From: Spirochaetales bacterium
GTDB lineage: Bacteria > Spirochaetota > Spirochaetia > DSM-27196 > SLST01
Length of the DNA stretch: 10,654 nucleotides
Direction: 5' to 3'
NCBI GenBank assembly: GCA_007130265.1
Contig: SLST01000512.1
Coordinates: 1 to 10,654, forward strand
Shown here: piece after piece, positions 1-7,343 of the stretch
Layout: each line of letters starts with the position of its first letter
Numbering within the stretch: the stretch's first letter is position 1
Program-made: the position numbers and the translations under genes
The notes under the pieces: generated by a model
Seen by the model: the letters and a program-made list of their open reading frames with translations, nothing else
Databases searched by the model: none
What the model was told of the DNA's origin: nothing

Positions 1-2
1 AC

Positions 3-1817
3 GGTATCGTCGCGTACCAGGCAGGTGTTCCCTTTCGCTTCGGCGCCGAGAAGCAGGACGAGTTCGGCGAGAAGTTTGCGCCTGACCCGGAGAGTTACGG
101 AGAGCGCCTTGGCCACTCGATCTTCTTCTACACGAAGGATACCGGCGAGCCGGTCCGTTTCGTCGCGCCGGACTACGCTCTGAAAGACGTTCCCAAGACG
201 ATTCCGCGGTACCGCGATTTCTCCGTCCATCAGAACGGCTGCCAGTTCTGGTGGATCGAGTACGGCGGCCGGCTCGACACCGTTCACGACACGGAGAAGA
301 TCAAGTGGGAGCTCTGGAAGGTCGTCCTTGGCGTCTGGAACCATATCAAGAACTCCGGCGACTACCCGGACGCGGAAAACCTCACGCTCGAATGGGTGGG
401 GGCTGTTCCGGGCAAGCGGGAGAGCCGCCGGTTCGAAGGCTATTCGATGCTGACCCAGGCTGATATTGTCGAACAGCGTCACCACGAAGACGCCGTCTCA
501 TTCGGCGGCTGGTCGATCGACCTCCATCCGGCGGACGGCGTCTACAGCGATCGGCCGAAGGGGTGCGACCAGTACCACGCGAAGGGGGTGTTCCAGATCC
601 CCTACGGCACGATGATCACCCCCCACACGCCCAACCTGCTACTCGCCGGACGCATTATCAGCTCCTCGCACGTCGCCTTCGGCTCGACCCGCGTCATGGG
701 CACCTGCTCGCACGGGGCACAGGCGGTCGCGATGGCCGCGGCGATCTGCCGCGAGCAGGGCCTGCGCCCGGCCGACCTCCTCGCGCCGCCCCGCGTCCGT
801 GAGCTGCAGCGTCGGCTCCTTCGCACCGGCCAGTACATCCCGGGCTTCGCCGTAGACGACCCGGAGGATCTCGCCCGTGACGCGGCAGTCGATGCTTCGA
901 CGACCATGCCGCTCGATCTCTCGTCGCTCCCCGCGCCGCTACGGGTGCAGCTCGATCGCTCCCGTGCCATAATGGTTCCCCTCTGCGAAGGTCCTCTGCC
1001 GTCCTTTCGTCTACGCGCCGACGTCGCCTCCGACACGACCGTTCGAGCGCGTCTGCTCGCGGGCGCGAAGCCGCTCAACTTCACGCCCGAAGTCGTGCTC
1101 GACGAACTGACCGTGGAACTGCGGCGCGGACCGGACCGGGAGGTGAAGCTACCGTTCTCGGGCTCGCTCTCCGGTCCGCAGTACGCCTTTCTCGTGCTCG
1201 ACGCGAACCCTGAGGTGCGAGTGCACGCGGTGCGCGAGCGGGTAACCGGGCTCATGACCGTCGCGAAACGGCATCGGCAGGCCCCGGAAGAGGACCTTGG
1301 CGTGGAGGAGTTCGACTTCTGGACGCCCGACCGCAGGCCATCCGGACATCTGTTCTGGTTCGCCGCGGATCCGGAGTACCCCGGCTACGCGCGCGCCTTT
1401 GAGCCGGCCCAGGTCACCAACGGCATCGACCGGCCCGTTCTCGGCCCGAACGCCTGGGTCGCCCGGTGCGACGATCCGAGCCCGACGCTTCGCCTGACCT
1501 GGCCCGAGCCGCGGACGATAGGCACGATCCGGCTCGCATTCGACACCGACTGGAACCACCCGATGGAGTCCGCGCTCATGGGCCACCCGGAGAACGCGAT
1601 GCCGTACTGCGTCCGTGACTACGAGATCGTGGACGCGACGGGCAGGAGCGTCGTTGCCGTCGAGGACAACCACCAGACGCTCAACACGCATCGATTCGCC
1701 GAGGCGCTTACGACCACCGAGCTCTCCGTACGTGTACACAAGGTCTGGGGAGAAGCGCCGGCATCGATCTTCGGGATCCGGTGTTTCCTGCCGGGCGTAG
1801 CACGGAGGACTCCGTGA
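3..1817 (+). CDS. FAD-dependent oxidoreductase with C-terminal beta-sandwich (N-terminus outside window)
   Basis: The frame is open from base 3, so the gene starts upstream; 604 residues are visible. The visible part matches the FAD-dependent oxidoreductase family PF12831. Signs are an FWWIEYGG segment near 250-275, the family motif PGKRESRR followed by a LTQADI segment at about 408-470, and the FAD-closing motif LLAGRIISSSHVAFGSTRVMG near 640-700 with a GAQA helix. The N-terminal GxGxxG dinucleotide site is missing only because the window starts late. After about 780 comes an extension of some 330 residues. Its last 120 or so (FDTDWNHPMESALMGHPE, DNHQT) look like the galactose-binding or discoidin-like beta-sandwich found on environmental members of this family. 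No signal peptide can be assessed. The natural substrate of these proteins is generally unknown; a sugar or polyol-type alcohol is an inference. The TGA stop overlaps the next start by 4 bp, so the two genes are translationally coupled. Confidence 0.88.
   Translation, partial: GIVAYQAGVPFRFGAEKQDEFGEKFAPDPESYGERLGHSIFFYTKDTGEPVRFVAPDYALKDVPKTIPRYRDFSVHQNGCQFWWIEYGGRLDTVHDTEKIKWELWKVVLGVWNHIKNSGDYPDAENLTLEWVGAVPGKRESRRFEGYSMLTQADIVEQRHHEDAVSFGGWSIDLHPADGVYSDRPKGCDQYHAKGVFQIPYGTMITPHTPNLLLAGRIISSSHVAFGSTRVMGTCSHGAQAVAMAAAICREQGLRPADLLAPPRVRELQRRLLRTGQYIPGFAVDDPEDLARDAAVDASTTMPLDLSSLPAPLRVQLDRSRAIMVPLCEGPLPSFRLRADVASDTTVRARLLAGAKPLNFTPEVVLDELTVELRRGPDREVKLPFSGSLSGPQYAFLVLDANPEVRVHAVRERVTGLMTVAKRHRQAPEEDLGVEEFDFWTPDRRPSGHLFWFAADPEYPGYARAFEPAQVTNGIDRPVLGPNAWVARCDDPSPTLRLTWPEPRTIGTIRLAFDTDWNHPMESALMGHPENAMPYCVRDYEIVDATGRSVVAVEDNHQTLNTHRFAEALTTTELSVRVHKVWGEAPASIFGIRCFLPGVARRTP
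1804..1808 (+). promoter_or_regulatory. Ribosome binding site that fixes the start at 1814
   Basis: GGAGG lies 5 bases before the GTG at 1814. An in-frame GTG at 1781 would add 11 residues but has no comparable Shine-Dalgarno and lies well inside the upstream gene. The 1814 GTG shares the sequence GTGA with the upstream stop, the usual arrangement for coupled genes. Confidence 0.8.
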
Positions 1818-4144
1818 CGCTGCCTCCGATCCCGGGGCGGATGCGTGCCCGCCTGACCAGATTCGACGGCTCGTCCGAGGCCGACGCCATCCTCGTGGAT
1901 CTTCCGTTCGAGGGGCAGGATCGCATTGACGCGGACTTTCACGGCGGCAGGTGGGAGATCGAGCCGACGCTCGACGTTGCGGCCGGCGCACCGGCCGACG
2001 GCACGGCCGAGACGAAGGCCGGCGCCACGCTCGAGGGCCTCATCCGCTTCCGCCTGTCCGCAGGGCAAGCGAGCGAGACGTCGGTCGCGCTCGAATGGGA
2101 GGTGACACCCTGGTCGCAGGACGTGTACGTGCTCATACCCGCCGCGGCATACAACGGTAACCGTTATCCGTGTCGACCGTACGCCTATCCCCCCATGGTC
2201 CACGAACCGGGTGATATCGGGCCGCAGGCGCCCACCCTCGTGACCGACGTGCCGCGGCTCGCCGTTGAGCCGCAGACGCCTTCGTCCCTGCAGCTTCGCT
2301 CCGGCGACGCGGCTACGCCGTGCATCGGGTTCTACGATCCGGCGACCGGTCGGGCGGCGATCCTGCTGACCGAGCAGGGCGGCGCCCTGGGCGATCACGG
2401 GCTCGCCGTGGTCGAGAGCGCCGCGCGTGACTCAGTGGTGCTGCGCGTCGAGGCGCCCGGTGTGCGCCGCGAGACGCTGTACAAGAGTTGCACGACGTCC
2501 GTGCCGTCGTGGGACCGGGGCGCCGAGTGGACGGAGGGGACCGACGTCGAGATCCGCTACCGGATCTACCTCTTTGAGGCCGACGAGGTGCAGGCCCTCT
2601 TCGACCGGTTGCTCAGCGTGCGCCGTGACCTCAGTGGCCCGGTGACGCTCGCGCATGAACTGCCCTTCTCCGCGGCGTGGAAGATCATCGAGGAGAAGCA
2701 TCACCGCGAGAACTGGTGCGACGAAGGGTACTTCCGTGTGGGAACGCACGAGGCGGCCGATTCGAGCCGGTTCCAGGACTGGCAGACCGGCTGGGTGGGC
2801 GGCGGGATGGTTCCCTTTCCCATGCTGATCGCCGGTGACGCACGGTCGCGCGAACGGGCGCTGTCGAATGTCGCGTGGATGTTCGAGACCGCGCAACTGC
2901 CCGCCGGGTTCTTCCACGCGGTGCGGCACCGGGGGGTCGCCTTCGGCGACGGCTTCGGCCTCCCCGGGACCGGCCGATGGTACATGGTTCGCAAGCAGGC
3001 CGACGCGCTCTACTTTCTCGCCAAGACCTTTGTCCTGCTCGAGACCGACTCGCGGCTTCCTTCGCCGCCCGATTCGTGGCGCGAAGGGGTGCGACTCCTC
3101 GCGGATACGTTGAGCGCGACCGTGACGCGCTGCGGCGAGCTCGGGCAATACCTCGACTGCGAGACCGGCGAGCTCGTCGTGGGCGGGAGCACCGCCGCGG
3201 CGATCGCCCCCGCCGCGCTCGCGCTCACCGGGCAGCTCCTTGGCGAGGCGCGCTACGTGGAGACCGGGGCGAGGCTTGCGCGGAGGCTCGACGATCGGGA
3301 CGTGCGGTTCGGGGTCACGACCGGGGGGCCCGGAGAGATTCTCAAGTGCCCGGACAGCGAGTCGGCCTTCGCGATGCTCGAGTCGTTCGTCGTCCTGTTC
3401 GAGGTGACCGGCGAGGCCCACTGGGTCGCGCGGGCGAAGGCGATGGCCGCGCAGTGTGCGACGTGGTGCCACTCGTATGACTTTGTCTTTCCCGCGGAAT
3501 CGTGGTTCGGACGCCTTGGCATGAAGACCACCGGTTCCGTCTGGGCGAACGTTCAGAACAAGCACAGCGCCCCGGGTATCTGTACCTTCTCGGGTGACTC
3601 GCTACTCAAGCTCTTCCGCGCGACCGGGGACAGAACGTTCCTCGAGCTCATTCGCGAGACCTCGCACAACATAACGCAGTACATGAGCCGGGAAGATCGG
3701 CAGGTGGGCGATCCGGGCGCCATGCGGCCGGGGTACATCTGTGAGCGGGTCAACACGAGCGACTGGGAGGGGCCGCAGAACGTGGGAGGTTCCCTGTTCG
3801 GTTCGTGCTGGCCGGAGGTGTCGCTCATGCTCACCGCCGTCGAGCTCCCCGGTATCTACGTGCAGCCCGACGTCGGATTCGTCTGCGTGTTCGATCACAT
3901 GGACACCGGTGCGATGGAGCGGAAGGGCAATGCCGCCGTGCTCTCTGTCCGCAACCCCACGGCCTTCGACGCGCAGGTGCGGGTGTTTTCCGAGCATTCC
4001 CTGCGCGCCTCCGAGCCGCTGGGCCAGGGCGCAGCGCTCCGGTGGCCGGTGATCGACATTCCCGCCGGGGCCACGCGAGAGCTCGTGTTCGATGCATCAA
4101 CGGGGCGCTTGACCCCACCGGAGAAGGAGAGGTCTGATGTTTGA
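1814..4144 (+). CDS. Uncharacterised 776-residue protein, probable beta-sandwich plus alpha/alpha-barrel (six-hairpin-like) enzyme
   Basis: I do not recognise a named family. From the GTG at 1814 the protein has 776 residues. It has no signal peptide and no membrane segment, so it is probably cytoplasmic. Residues 1 to about 285 read as alternating beta-strands. From about 286 to 680 there are amphipathic helices with conserved-looking aromatic and acidic loops: WKIIEEKHHRENW at 289, QDWQTGWVGGGM at 321, FGDGFGLPGTGRWYM, ECPDSES-type and NKHSAPGICTFSGD segments. Residues 680-776 return to beta-strands. Beta-sandwich, then helical toroid, then beta-sandwich is the order in many six-hairpin glycosidases and polysaccharide lyases, and TGDRTFLELIRETSHNI resembles a repeating hairpin helix of such folds. 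Function as a glycosidase or lyase is inference from this architecture. No catalytic residue can be assigned. It sits between an oxidoreductase and an M20 peptidase, overlapping both. Confidence 0.85.
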   Translation: MTLPPIPGRMRARLTRFDGSSEADAILVDLPFEGQDRIDADFHGGRWEIEPTLDVAAGAPADGTAETKAGATLEGLIRFRLSAGQASETSVALEWEVTPWSQDVYVLIPAAAYNGNRYPCRPYAYPPMVHEPGDIGPQAPTLVTDVPRLAVEPQTPSSLQLRSGDAATPCIGFYDPATGRAAILLTEQGGALGDHGLAVVESAARDSVVLRVEAPGVRRETLYKSCTTSVPSWDRGAEWTEGTDVEIRYRIYLFEADEVQALFDRLLSVRRDLSGPVTLAHELPFSAAWKIIEEKHHRENWCDEGYFRVGTHEAADSSRFQDWQTGWVGGGMVPFPMLIAGDARSRERALSNVAWMFETAQLPAGFFHAVRHRGVAFGDGFGLPGTGRWYMVRKQADALYFLAKTFVLLETDSRLPSPPDSWREGVRLLADTLSATVTRCGELGQYLDCETGELVVGGSTAAAIAPAALALTGQLLGEARYVETGARLARRLDDRDVRFGVTTGGPGEILKCPDSESAFAMLESFVVLFEVTGEAHWVARAKAMAAQCATWCHSYDFVFPAESWFGRLGMKTTGSVWANVQNKHSAPGICTFSGDSLLKLFRATGDRTFLELIRETSHNITQYMSREDRQVGDPGAMRPGYICERVNTSDWEGPQNVGGSLFGSCWPEVSLMLTAVELPGIYVQPDVGFVCVFDHMDTGAMERKGNAAVLSVRNPTAFDAQVRVFSEHSLRASEPLGQGAALRWPVIDIPAGATRELVFDASTGRLTPPEKERSDV
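4124..4132 (+). promoter_or_regulatory. Ribosome binding site for the M20 peptidase
   Basis: AAGGAGAGG precedes the ATG at 4137, with 7 bases between GGAG and the start. It lies inside the end of the upstream gene and supports the 8-bp overlap start. Confidence 0.75.
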
Positions 4145-5549
4145 CCGCAAGAAGGTGCTTGAGTACCGCGACGCGATCATCGCCGATCTGCGGGCGCTGA
4201 TCGCGATACCAAGCGTCAAGGGCGATGCCGCGCCGGGCGCCCCGTTCGGACGCGAGGCGCGCCGTGCGCTCGACTTCATGCTCGAGCGGGGAGAAGCGCT
4301 CGGTTTCGAGACAAGGAACGTCGACGGATACGCCGGGCATGTGCAGTACGGCAGCTCGGGGCCAATCGTCGGCGTGCTCAACCACCTCGACGTCGTGCCG
4401 GCCGGCGACGGCTGGCAGCACGAGCCGTTCGGCGGCGAGGTCGACGACGGGTGCGTCTACGGACGCGGCGCCTCGGACAACAAGGGCCCGGCGGTCGCCT
4501 CGCTCTACTGCCTCCGCGCGCTAGCCGATCAGGCAGGCGACCTCGGCGTCAGGGTCCGGGTGATCTATGGAACGAACGAGGAGAGCGGCTTCGGCTGCAT
4601 GAAGCACTATCTCACGAAAGAGCCGGTCCCCGACCTCGGGTTCTCGCCAGATGCCGGGTACCCTCTCTACAACCGCGAGATGGGAATTGCGAGCTTCATC
4701 CTCACCGCGCCACGTGCGGGTGATCGCGTCGCGCGAAGCGCCGGCGGCGGCGACGCGCTCAATATGGTCCCGGCGGAGGCGACCGCCGTGATCGCGCCTC
4801 AATTCGCCGATCGTGCGCGACGTGTCGTTGGCCGCCTGCGCGATGTGGAGGCAGTGGAACCGCGGGTGCGACTGGACGATTCGGGAGGGGAGCTCAGGCT
4901 CATCGCCGACGGCGTGGCGGCCCACGGAGGCCGTCCGGCCGGCGGCGTAAACGCGATCGCGCACCTGGTGCGCGCGATCACCGCGATCGCGGCGGAGGCC
5001 GACGGAGATTGGGAGCCCGGGCTGCGCGCCCTCGACCGGCTGATCGGGTTCGAGACCCGCGGCGAGTCCGCCGGTCTCGCGTGCCGCGACGAAGAGTCCG
5101 GCGATCTCTCGCTGAACTGGGGAACCCTCACCGTAGACGATGAGAAGGTCGAGATAGGCGTCAACATTCGCTACCCGGTCACCGCCGACTACGCTCGGAT
5201 CTCCTCCGTGCTCACCGGCACCATGCAGCGCGCCGGTTTTTCGGTCAAAGAGGAGAGCCACCTCGCGCCGCTCTTCCTCGAGGCCGACGATCCGCTGATC
5301 GAGACGCTTTTGGGAGTCTATCGCAGCGTGACCGGAGACGAAACCGCACCCATGTCCATGGCAGGCGGCACCTATGCGCGCGTGCTGAAGGGACGCGGCG
5401 TCACCTTCGGTGCAGGGTTCTCAGGCGACAACACGAGAGCGCACCAGAGTGACGAGTTCATCAGCATCGACAGCCTCATGCGCCACGCGGAGATCTGCAC
5501 CCTCGCGATGCACGATCTCGCGAAGGTGGCCCGTGACCGGACGCGATAG
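4137..5549 (+). CDS. M20 family metallopeptidase, PepV-like dipeptidase
   Basis: This 470-residue cytoplasmic zinc peptidase has the length of PepV-type dipeptidases. The di-zinc site is complete: His83 and Asp85 in NHLDVVPAGDGW, Asp114 in GRGASDNKGP, the general base and ligand pair Glu148-Glu149 in GTNEESGFG, Asp172 in SPDAGYPL, and His436 in NTRAHQSDEF. His263 in AAHGGRPAGGVNAI matches the PepV residue that reaches into the active site from the lid domain. GGTYAR near residue 405 is also typical of PepV. Known family members remove an N-terminal residue from dipeptides or hydrolyse related N-acyl bonds. The real substrate here may be an aminoacyl conjugate processed along with the two upstream enzymes (inference). 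The start overlaps the previous gene by 8 bp. The gene ends the operon, 23 bp from a convergent regulator. Confidence 0.93.
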   Translation: MFDRKKVLEYRDAIIADLRALIAIPSVKGDAAPGAPFGREARRALDFMLERGEALGFETRNVDGYAGHVQYGSSGPIVGVLNHLDVVPAGDGWQHEPFGGEVDDGCVYGRGASDNKGPAVASLYCLRALADQAGDLGVRVRVIYGTNEESGFGCMKHYLTKEPVPDLGFSPDAGYPLYNREMGIASFILTAPRAGDRVARSAGGGDALNMVPAEATAVIAPQFADRARRVVGRLRDVEAVEPRVRLDDSGGELRLIADGVAAHGGRPAGGVNAIAHLVRAITAIAAEADGDWEPGLRALDRLIGFETRGESAGLACRDEESGDLSLNWGTLTVDDEKVEIGVNIRYPVTADYARISSVLTGTMQRAGFSVKEESHLAPLFLEADDPLIETLLGVYRSVTGDETAPMSMAGGTYARVLKGRGVTFGAGFSGDNTRAHQSDEFISIDSLMRHAEICTLAMHDLAKVARDRTR

Positions 5550-5572
5550 GTCTGCCCCGCGACGGGTCCCGC
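5550..5572. other. Convergent 23-bp gap without a terminator
   Basis: Only 23 bases separate the M20 stop from the stop of the convergent GntR gene. A small CGGG-T-CCCG inverted repeat is present, but no T-run follows on either strand. I see no convincing intrinsic terminator, so transcripts may end by another mechanism or run into each other. Confidence 0.5.
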
Positions 5573-6283
5573 TCAGTCGCTCGAGGCCGAACCCAGCGCT
5601 CGTGAGACCGGCGGAGCCTCCTCGTCGGTCCTGGGCCCATGCGTCTGGAGCGCCTTGTTTTCCATCTCGTACCCGCGCTGGACGTGCATGCGCATCGTGC
5701 GTTCGGCGAGATCCGGGTCGCCGGAGATAATTGCCTTGATCAAGTACTGGTGCCAGTCTTCGTCGTACGTATGCCAGTCAATGTGGTACGCATTGGACAT
5801 GATGATCGTGTGGAGGTTGATCTTGTTGAGGAGACTCTGCAGCTCGGGGCACTCGGTGAGTTCGGCGATTCGCTCGTGCAGTTCGTGGTGGATGTTTGCC
5901 TTCTCCACCGGCGAGAGGTCGTCGCGTATGAGCTCGCGATCGAGGTGCCTGGCCTTTGCGAGCAGCTCTTCGCGGACCGACGGTGTGATGTGATCGGCCG
6001 CGAGGCGCGCGGCCATCCCCTCGAGCGCCTCGCGGACGACGTAGCGGCCGAAGATGTTCTCGAGCGTGATCTCCTCGACCATCGCGCCCCACTTCGGTTC
6101 GATCACGACGAGCCCTTCGCTCTCGAGCGCTCGCAGCGCCTCGCGTACGGTGATCGTGGTGGTGTCGAACTGGTCGGCGAGACGACGCTGCGGAAGGCGG
6201 TCTCCAGGGGCGAATTCCCCCGTGAGGATTGCCGCCTTGATGGACTCGTAAACCTTCTGTGACTCGGTCTTGTAGGCCGGCAT
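5573..6283 (-). CDS. GntR family transcriptional regulator, FCD (FadR-type) subfamily
   Basis: This 236-residue protein has an N-terminal winged helix-turn-helix at residues 1-73. It contains the GntR signature GEFAPGDRLPQRRLADQF followed by TTTITVREALRALESEGLV. An all-helical FCD ligand domain spans about 79-212. In the FCD domain His132, His136, His178 (DEDWHQYL) and His200 (MRMHV) are spaced like the metal-binding residues of the family; the exact ligand set is inference. FCD members usually sense small organic acids or sugar acids. The start at 6283 was chosen because AGAGGAG precedes it by 6 bases. An open extension of 35 residues upstream covers the operator and promoter and does not look like protein. 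A palindrome at 6312-6328 over the promoter suggests autorepression. The effector cannot be predicted. Confidence 0.93.
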   Translation of the reverse strand: MPAYKTESQKVYESIKAAILTGEFAPGDRLPQRRLADQFDTTTITVREALRALESEGLVVIEPKWGAMVEEITLENIFGRYVVREALEGMAARLAADHITPSVREELLAKARHLDRELIRDDLSPVEKANIHHELHERIAELTECPELQSLLNKINLHTIIMSNAYHIDWHTYDEDWHQYLIKAIISGDPDLAERTMRMHVQRGYEMENKALQTHGPRTDEEAPPVSRALGSASSD

Positions 6284-6289
6284 CAGCTG

Positions 6290-6296
6290 CTCCTCT
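6290..6296 (-). promoter_or_regulatory. Ribosome binding site of the GntR gene
   Basis: On the minus strand AGAGGAG ends 6 bases before the ATG at 6283. It selects this start over the upstream in-frame start at 6388. Confidence 0.75.
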
Positions 6297-6311
6297 GCTT
6301 GAATGGGCAGA

Positions 6312-6340
6312 AGTATACCATGTATACTCCGCGCGACCAA
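6312..6340 (-). promoter_or_regulatory. Promoter and autoregulatory operator of the GntR gene
   Basis: On the minus strand a -35-like TTGGTC (6340-6335) and a -10 TATACT (6317-6312) are separated by exactly 17 bases. The -10 is one end of a 17-bp operator, AGTATACCATGTATACT on the plus strand (6312-6328), with perfect 7-base arms around CAT. A bound regulator would cover the -10, as expected for autorepression. A matching site lies before the sulfatase at 7427-7443. GTATAC-centred palindromes are known operators of FCD-type GntR proteins such as UxuR/ExuR. That this protein binds here is inference. Confidence 0.7.
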
Positions 6341-6412
6341 GCAGCCGTTGTCGTTCCCATCGGGCGATAACATGAGTGAAGAGGTCACAATTAAGCGCGT
6401 TTAGCATTTCTG

Positions 6413-6436
6413 TTGTGACTGATGACACAATAAAAT
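6413..6436 (+). promoter_or_regulatory. CRP/FNR-like palindrome next to a weak promoter of the lipoprotein gene
   Basis: TTGTGACTGATGACACAA (6413-6430) has perfect TTGTG/CACAA arms. It matches the CRP-type pattern TGTGA-N6-TCACA at 9 of 10 arm positions. A third half-site, GTCACAA, lies at 6384-6390. Directly after it is a possible -10, TAAAAT (6431-6436), but the -35 (TTCTGT at 6408) is poor. The layout could suit a regulator binding in the promoter spacer. No CRP-like gene is in the window, so the link is a guess. Confidence 0.35.
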
Positions 6437-6473
6437 ACCAAAAAGCGTTCATAAGCACTTTTCAAGGAACGTC

Positions 6474-6521
6474 AAATGGAGTACCATTTCAATCAAGATG
6501 GTCGTCGGCTTTTTGGCGACC
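6474..6521 (+). promoter_or_regulatory. Two hairpins in the lipoprotein leader
   Basis: If transcription starts near 6443, the leader is about 100 bases and AT-rich compared with the genes. It holds AAATGG/CCATTT around AGTA (6474-6489) and a 7-bp stem with one G-U pair, GGTCGTC/GGCGACC, around an 8-base T-rich loop (6500-6521). The second stem ends 11 bases before the ribosome binding site at 6533. I do not recognise a riboswitch class. They may stabilise the mRNA or control translation (inference). Confidence 0.35.
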
Positions 6522-6532
6522 GAATCTCATAC

Positions 6533-6538
6533 AAGGAG
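6533..6538 (+). promoter_or_regulatory. Ribosome binding site that fixes the lipoprotein start
   Basis: AAGGAG lies 7 bases before the ATG at 6546. It rules out the in-frame ATG at 6498, which would put 16 extra residues before the signal peptide and lies inside a hairpin region. Confidence 0.85.
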
Positions 6539-6545
6539 TTTTTCT

Positions 6546-7325
6546 ATGCGCACACTCATGATAGCTCTTCTTGTCGCGCTCGCGTTTGGCGTACTCGCCG
6601 GGTGCGGGAACGACGCGGAAGCGGCCACCGGCTACGTGCCCGGCCAGACCGTAGAGGCGTACAACTACGTCCACGGCGGATACGTGGGACAGGCCGTCGT
6701 GCAGACCAACTCGGACGGCTCGCTTCAGGCGACGCTCGATGAGGCGTTCCTGCCGCACACGCTCGGGATCGTCGACCTCGAGGACGACGAGTGGAACGAG
6801 GGCAACACGGTCTTCTACGTCCAGCGCGGGAACGAGGTTCGCGTCGCGAAGCACATCGCGTACAACGGCACGAACTACACGGGCGTGCGGGTTGGCGAAG
6901 GCGCGATGAGCTACGTCGCGGCGGACGACGAAGGAAACCCGGTCGGCGGCAAGGATCTGGAGCTGATTATCCTGCGCAGCGAGGCGAACATGCGCGCCTA
7001 CTGGCAGAGCATCGGCAACGGAGGGTTCGAGATCTTCACCGAGTTCGGCGGCACCCCCATGCCCGTGACGACTACCTCCTACGGCTCGGTCTACAAGCGC
7101 GGTTCCACGTACTGGAACTTCGGCCTTGGATGGCAGGGAAACATCGACGCCGTTGAAGAGGCCGCGCAGGAGCACGGTGTCTCCTTTGCGCTCGACGAGA
7201 TGAACCGCCGGGACGATGACAACCTCTGGGAGCTTGCCGACGCAGTGACCGCGGCGACGCTGAGCGACTTCCCGGACTACTTCGGGGTCATCCAGATGGC
7301 AGCCGCGAGGCTGAAGATCCAGTAA
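6546..7325 (+). CDS. Lipoprotein resembling FMN-binding (FMN_bind) domain proteins
   Basis: The product has 259 residues. MRTLMIALLVALAFGVLAGC is a type II signal peptide with lipobox LAG-Cys20, so the mature protein should be lipid-anchored outside the inner membrane. The mature part begins with an acidic linker. It then has GGYVGQAVVQTNSDGSL (about 45-62), which resembles the opening strands of FMN_bind domains (a glycine-rich strand, then a strand ending in a DG turn). Near the C-terminus is DAVTAATLSD (232-241), close to the flavinylation motif D-x-x-S/T-G-A-T-x-S/T. In that motif Thr238 would carry FMN, and Gly is replaced by Ala236. The following helix (YFGVIQMAAARL) fits the family's C-terminal helix. 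Family membership is a motif-level judgement. A role in extracytoplasmic electron transfer or sensing would follow only if it is right. The gene is monocistronic, with its own leader and terminator. Confidence 0.8.
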   Translation: MRTLMIALLVALAFGVLAGCGNDAEAATGYVPGQTVEAYNYVHGGYVGQAVVQTNSDGSLQATLDEAFLPHTLGIVDLEDDEWNEGNTVFYVQRGNEVRVAKHIAYNGTNYTGVRVGEGAMSYVAADDEGNPVGGKDLELIILRSEANMRAYWQSIGNGGFEIFTEFGGTPMPVTTTSYGSVYKRGSTYWNFGLGWQGNIDAVEEAAQEHGVSFALDEMNRRDDDNLWELADAVTAATLSDFPDYFGVIQMAAARLKIQ

Positions 7326-7343
7326 GGCGTCTTTCGCAATAAA

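Noticed and set aside
1149..2398. Overlapping minus-strand open frames across the oxidoreductase/776-residue gene junction
   Set aside because: Same low-complexity shadow composition. The plus-strand frames have clear family motifs and coupled starts here.
2432..3565. Long open frame on the minus strand opposite the 776-residue gene, about 377 codons
   Set aside because: It is rich in Arg, Pro and Gly with no recognisable motif and no ribosome binding site. It is a shadow frame expected in GC-rich DNA opposite a real gene.
5550..5572. CGGG-T-CCCG hairpin as a bidirectional terminator
   Set aside because: The stem is only 4 bp and there is no T-run on either side.
5639..6262. Plus-strand open frame of 207 codons opposite the GntR gene
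   Set aside because: The opposite strand encodes a clear winged-helix and FCD protein with a good ribosome binding site; this frame has neither motif nor start signal.
6284..6388. N-terminal extension of the GntR protein by 35 residues
   Set aside because: It would translate through the promoter and operator. The ATG at 6283 has AGAGGAG at 6-base spacing and gives the standard family N-terminus.
6429..6446. ATACCA motif before the lipoprotein gene as a third GntR operator
   Set aside because: Only one half resembles the 17-bp sites; the second arm (TATACT) is missing.
6498..6545. Upstream ATG start for the lipoprotein
   Set aside because: It has no ribosome binding site and would put 16 residues before a textbook lipoprotein signal peptide; the ATG at 6546 has AAGGAG.
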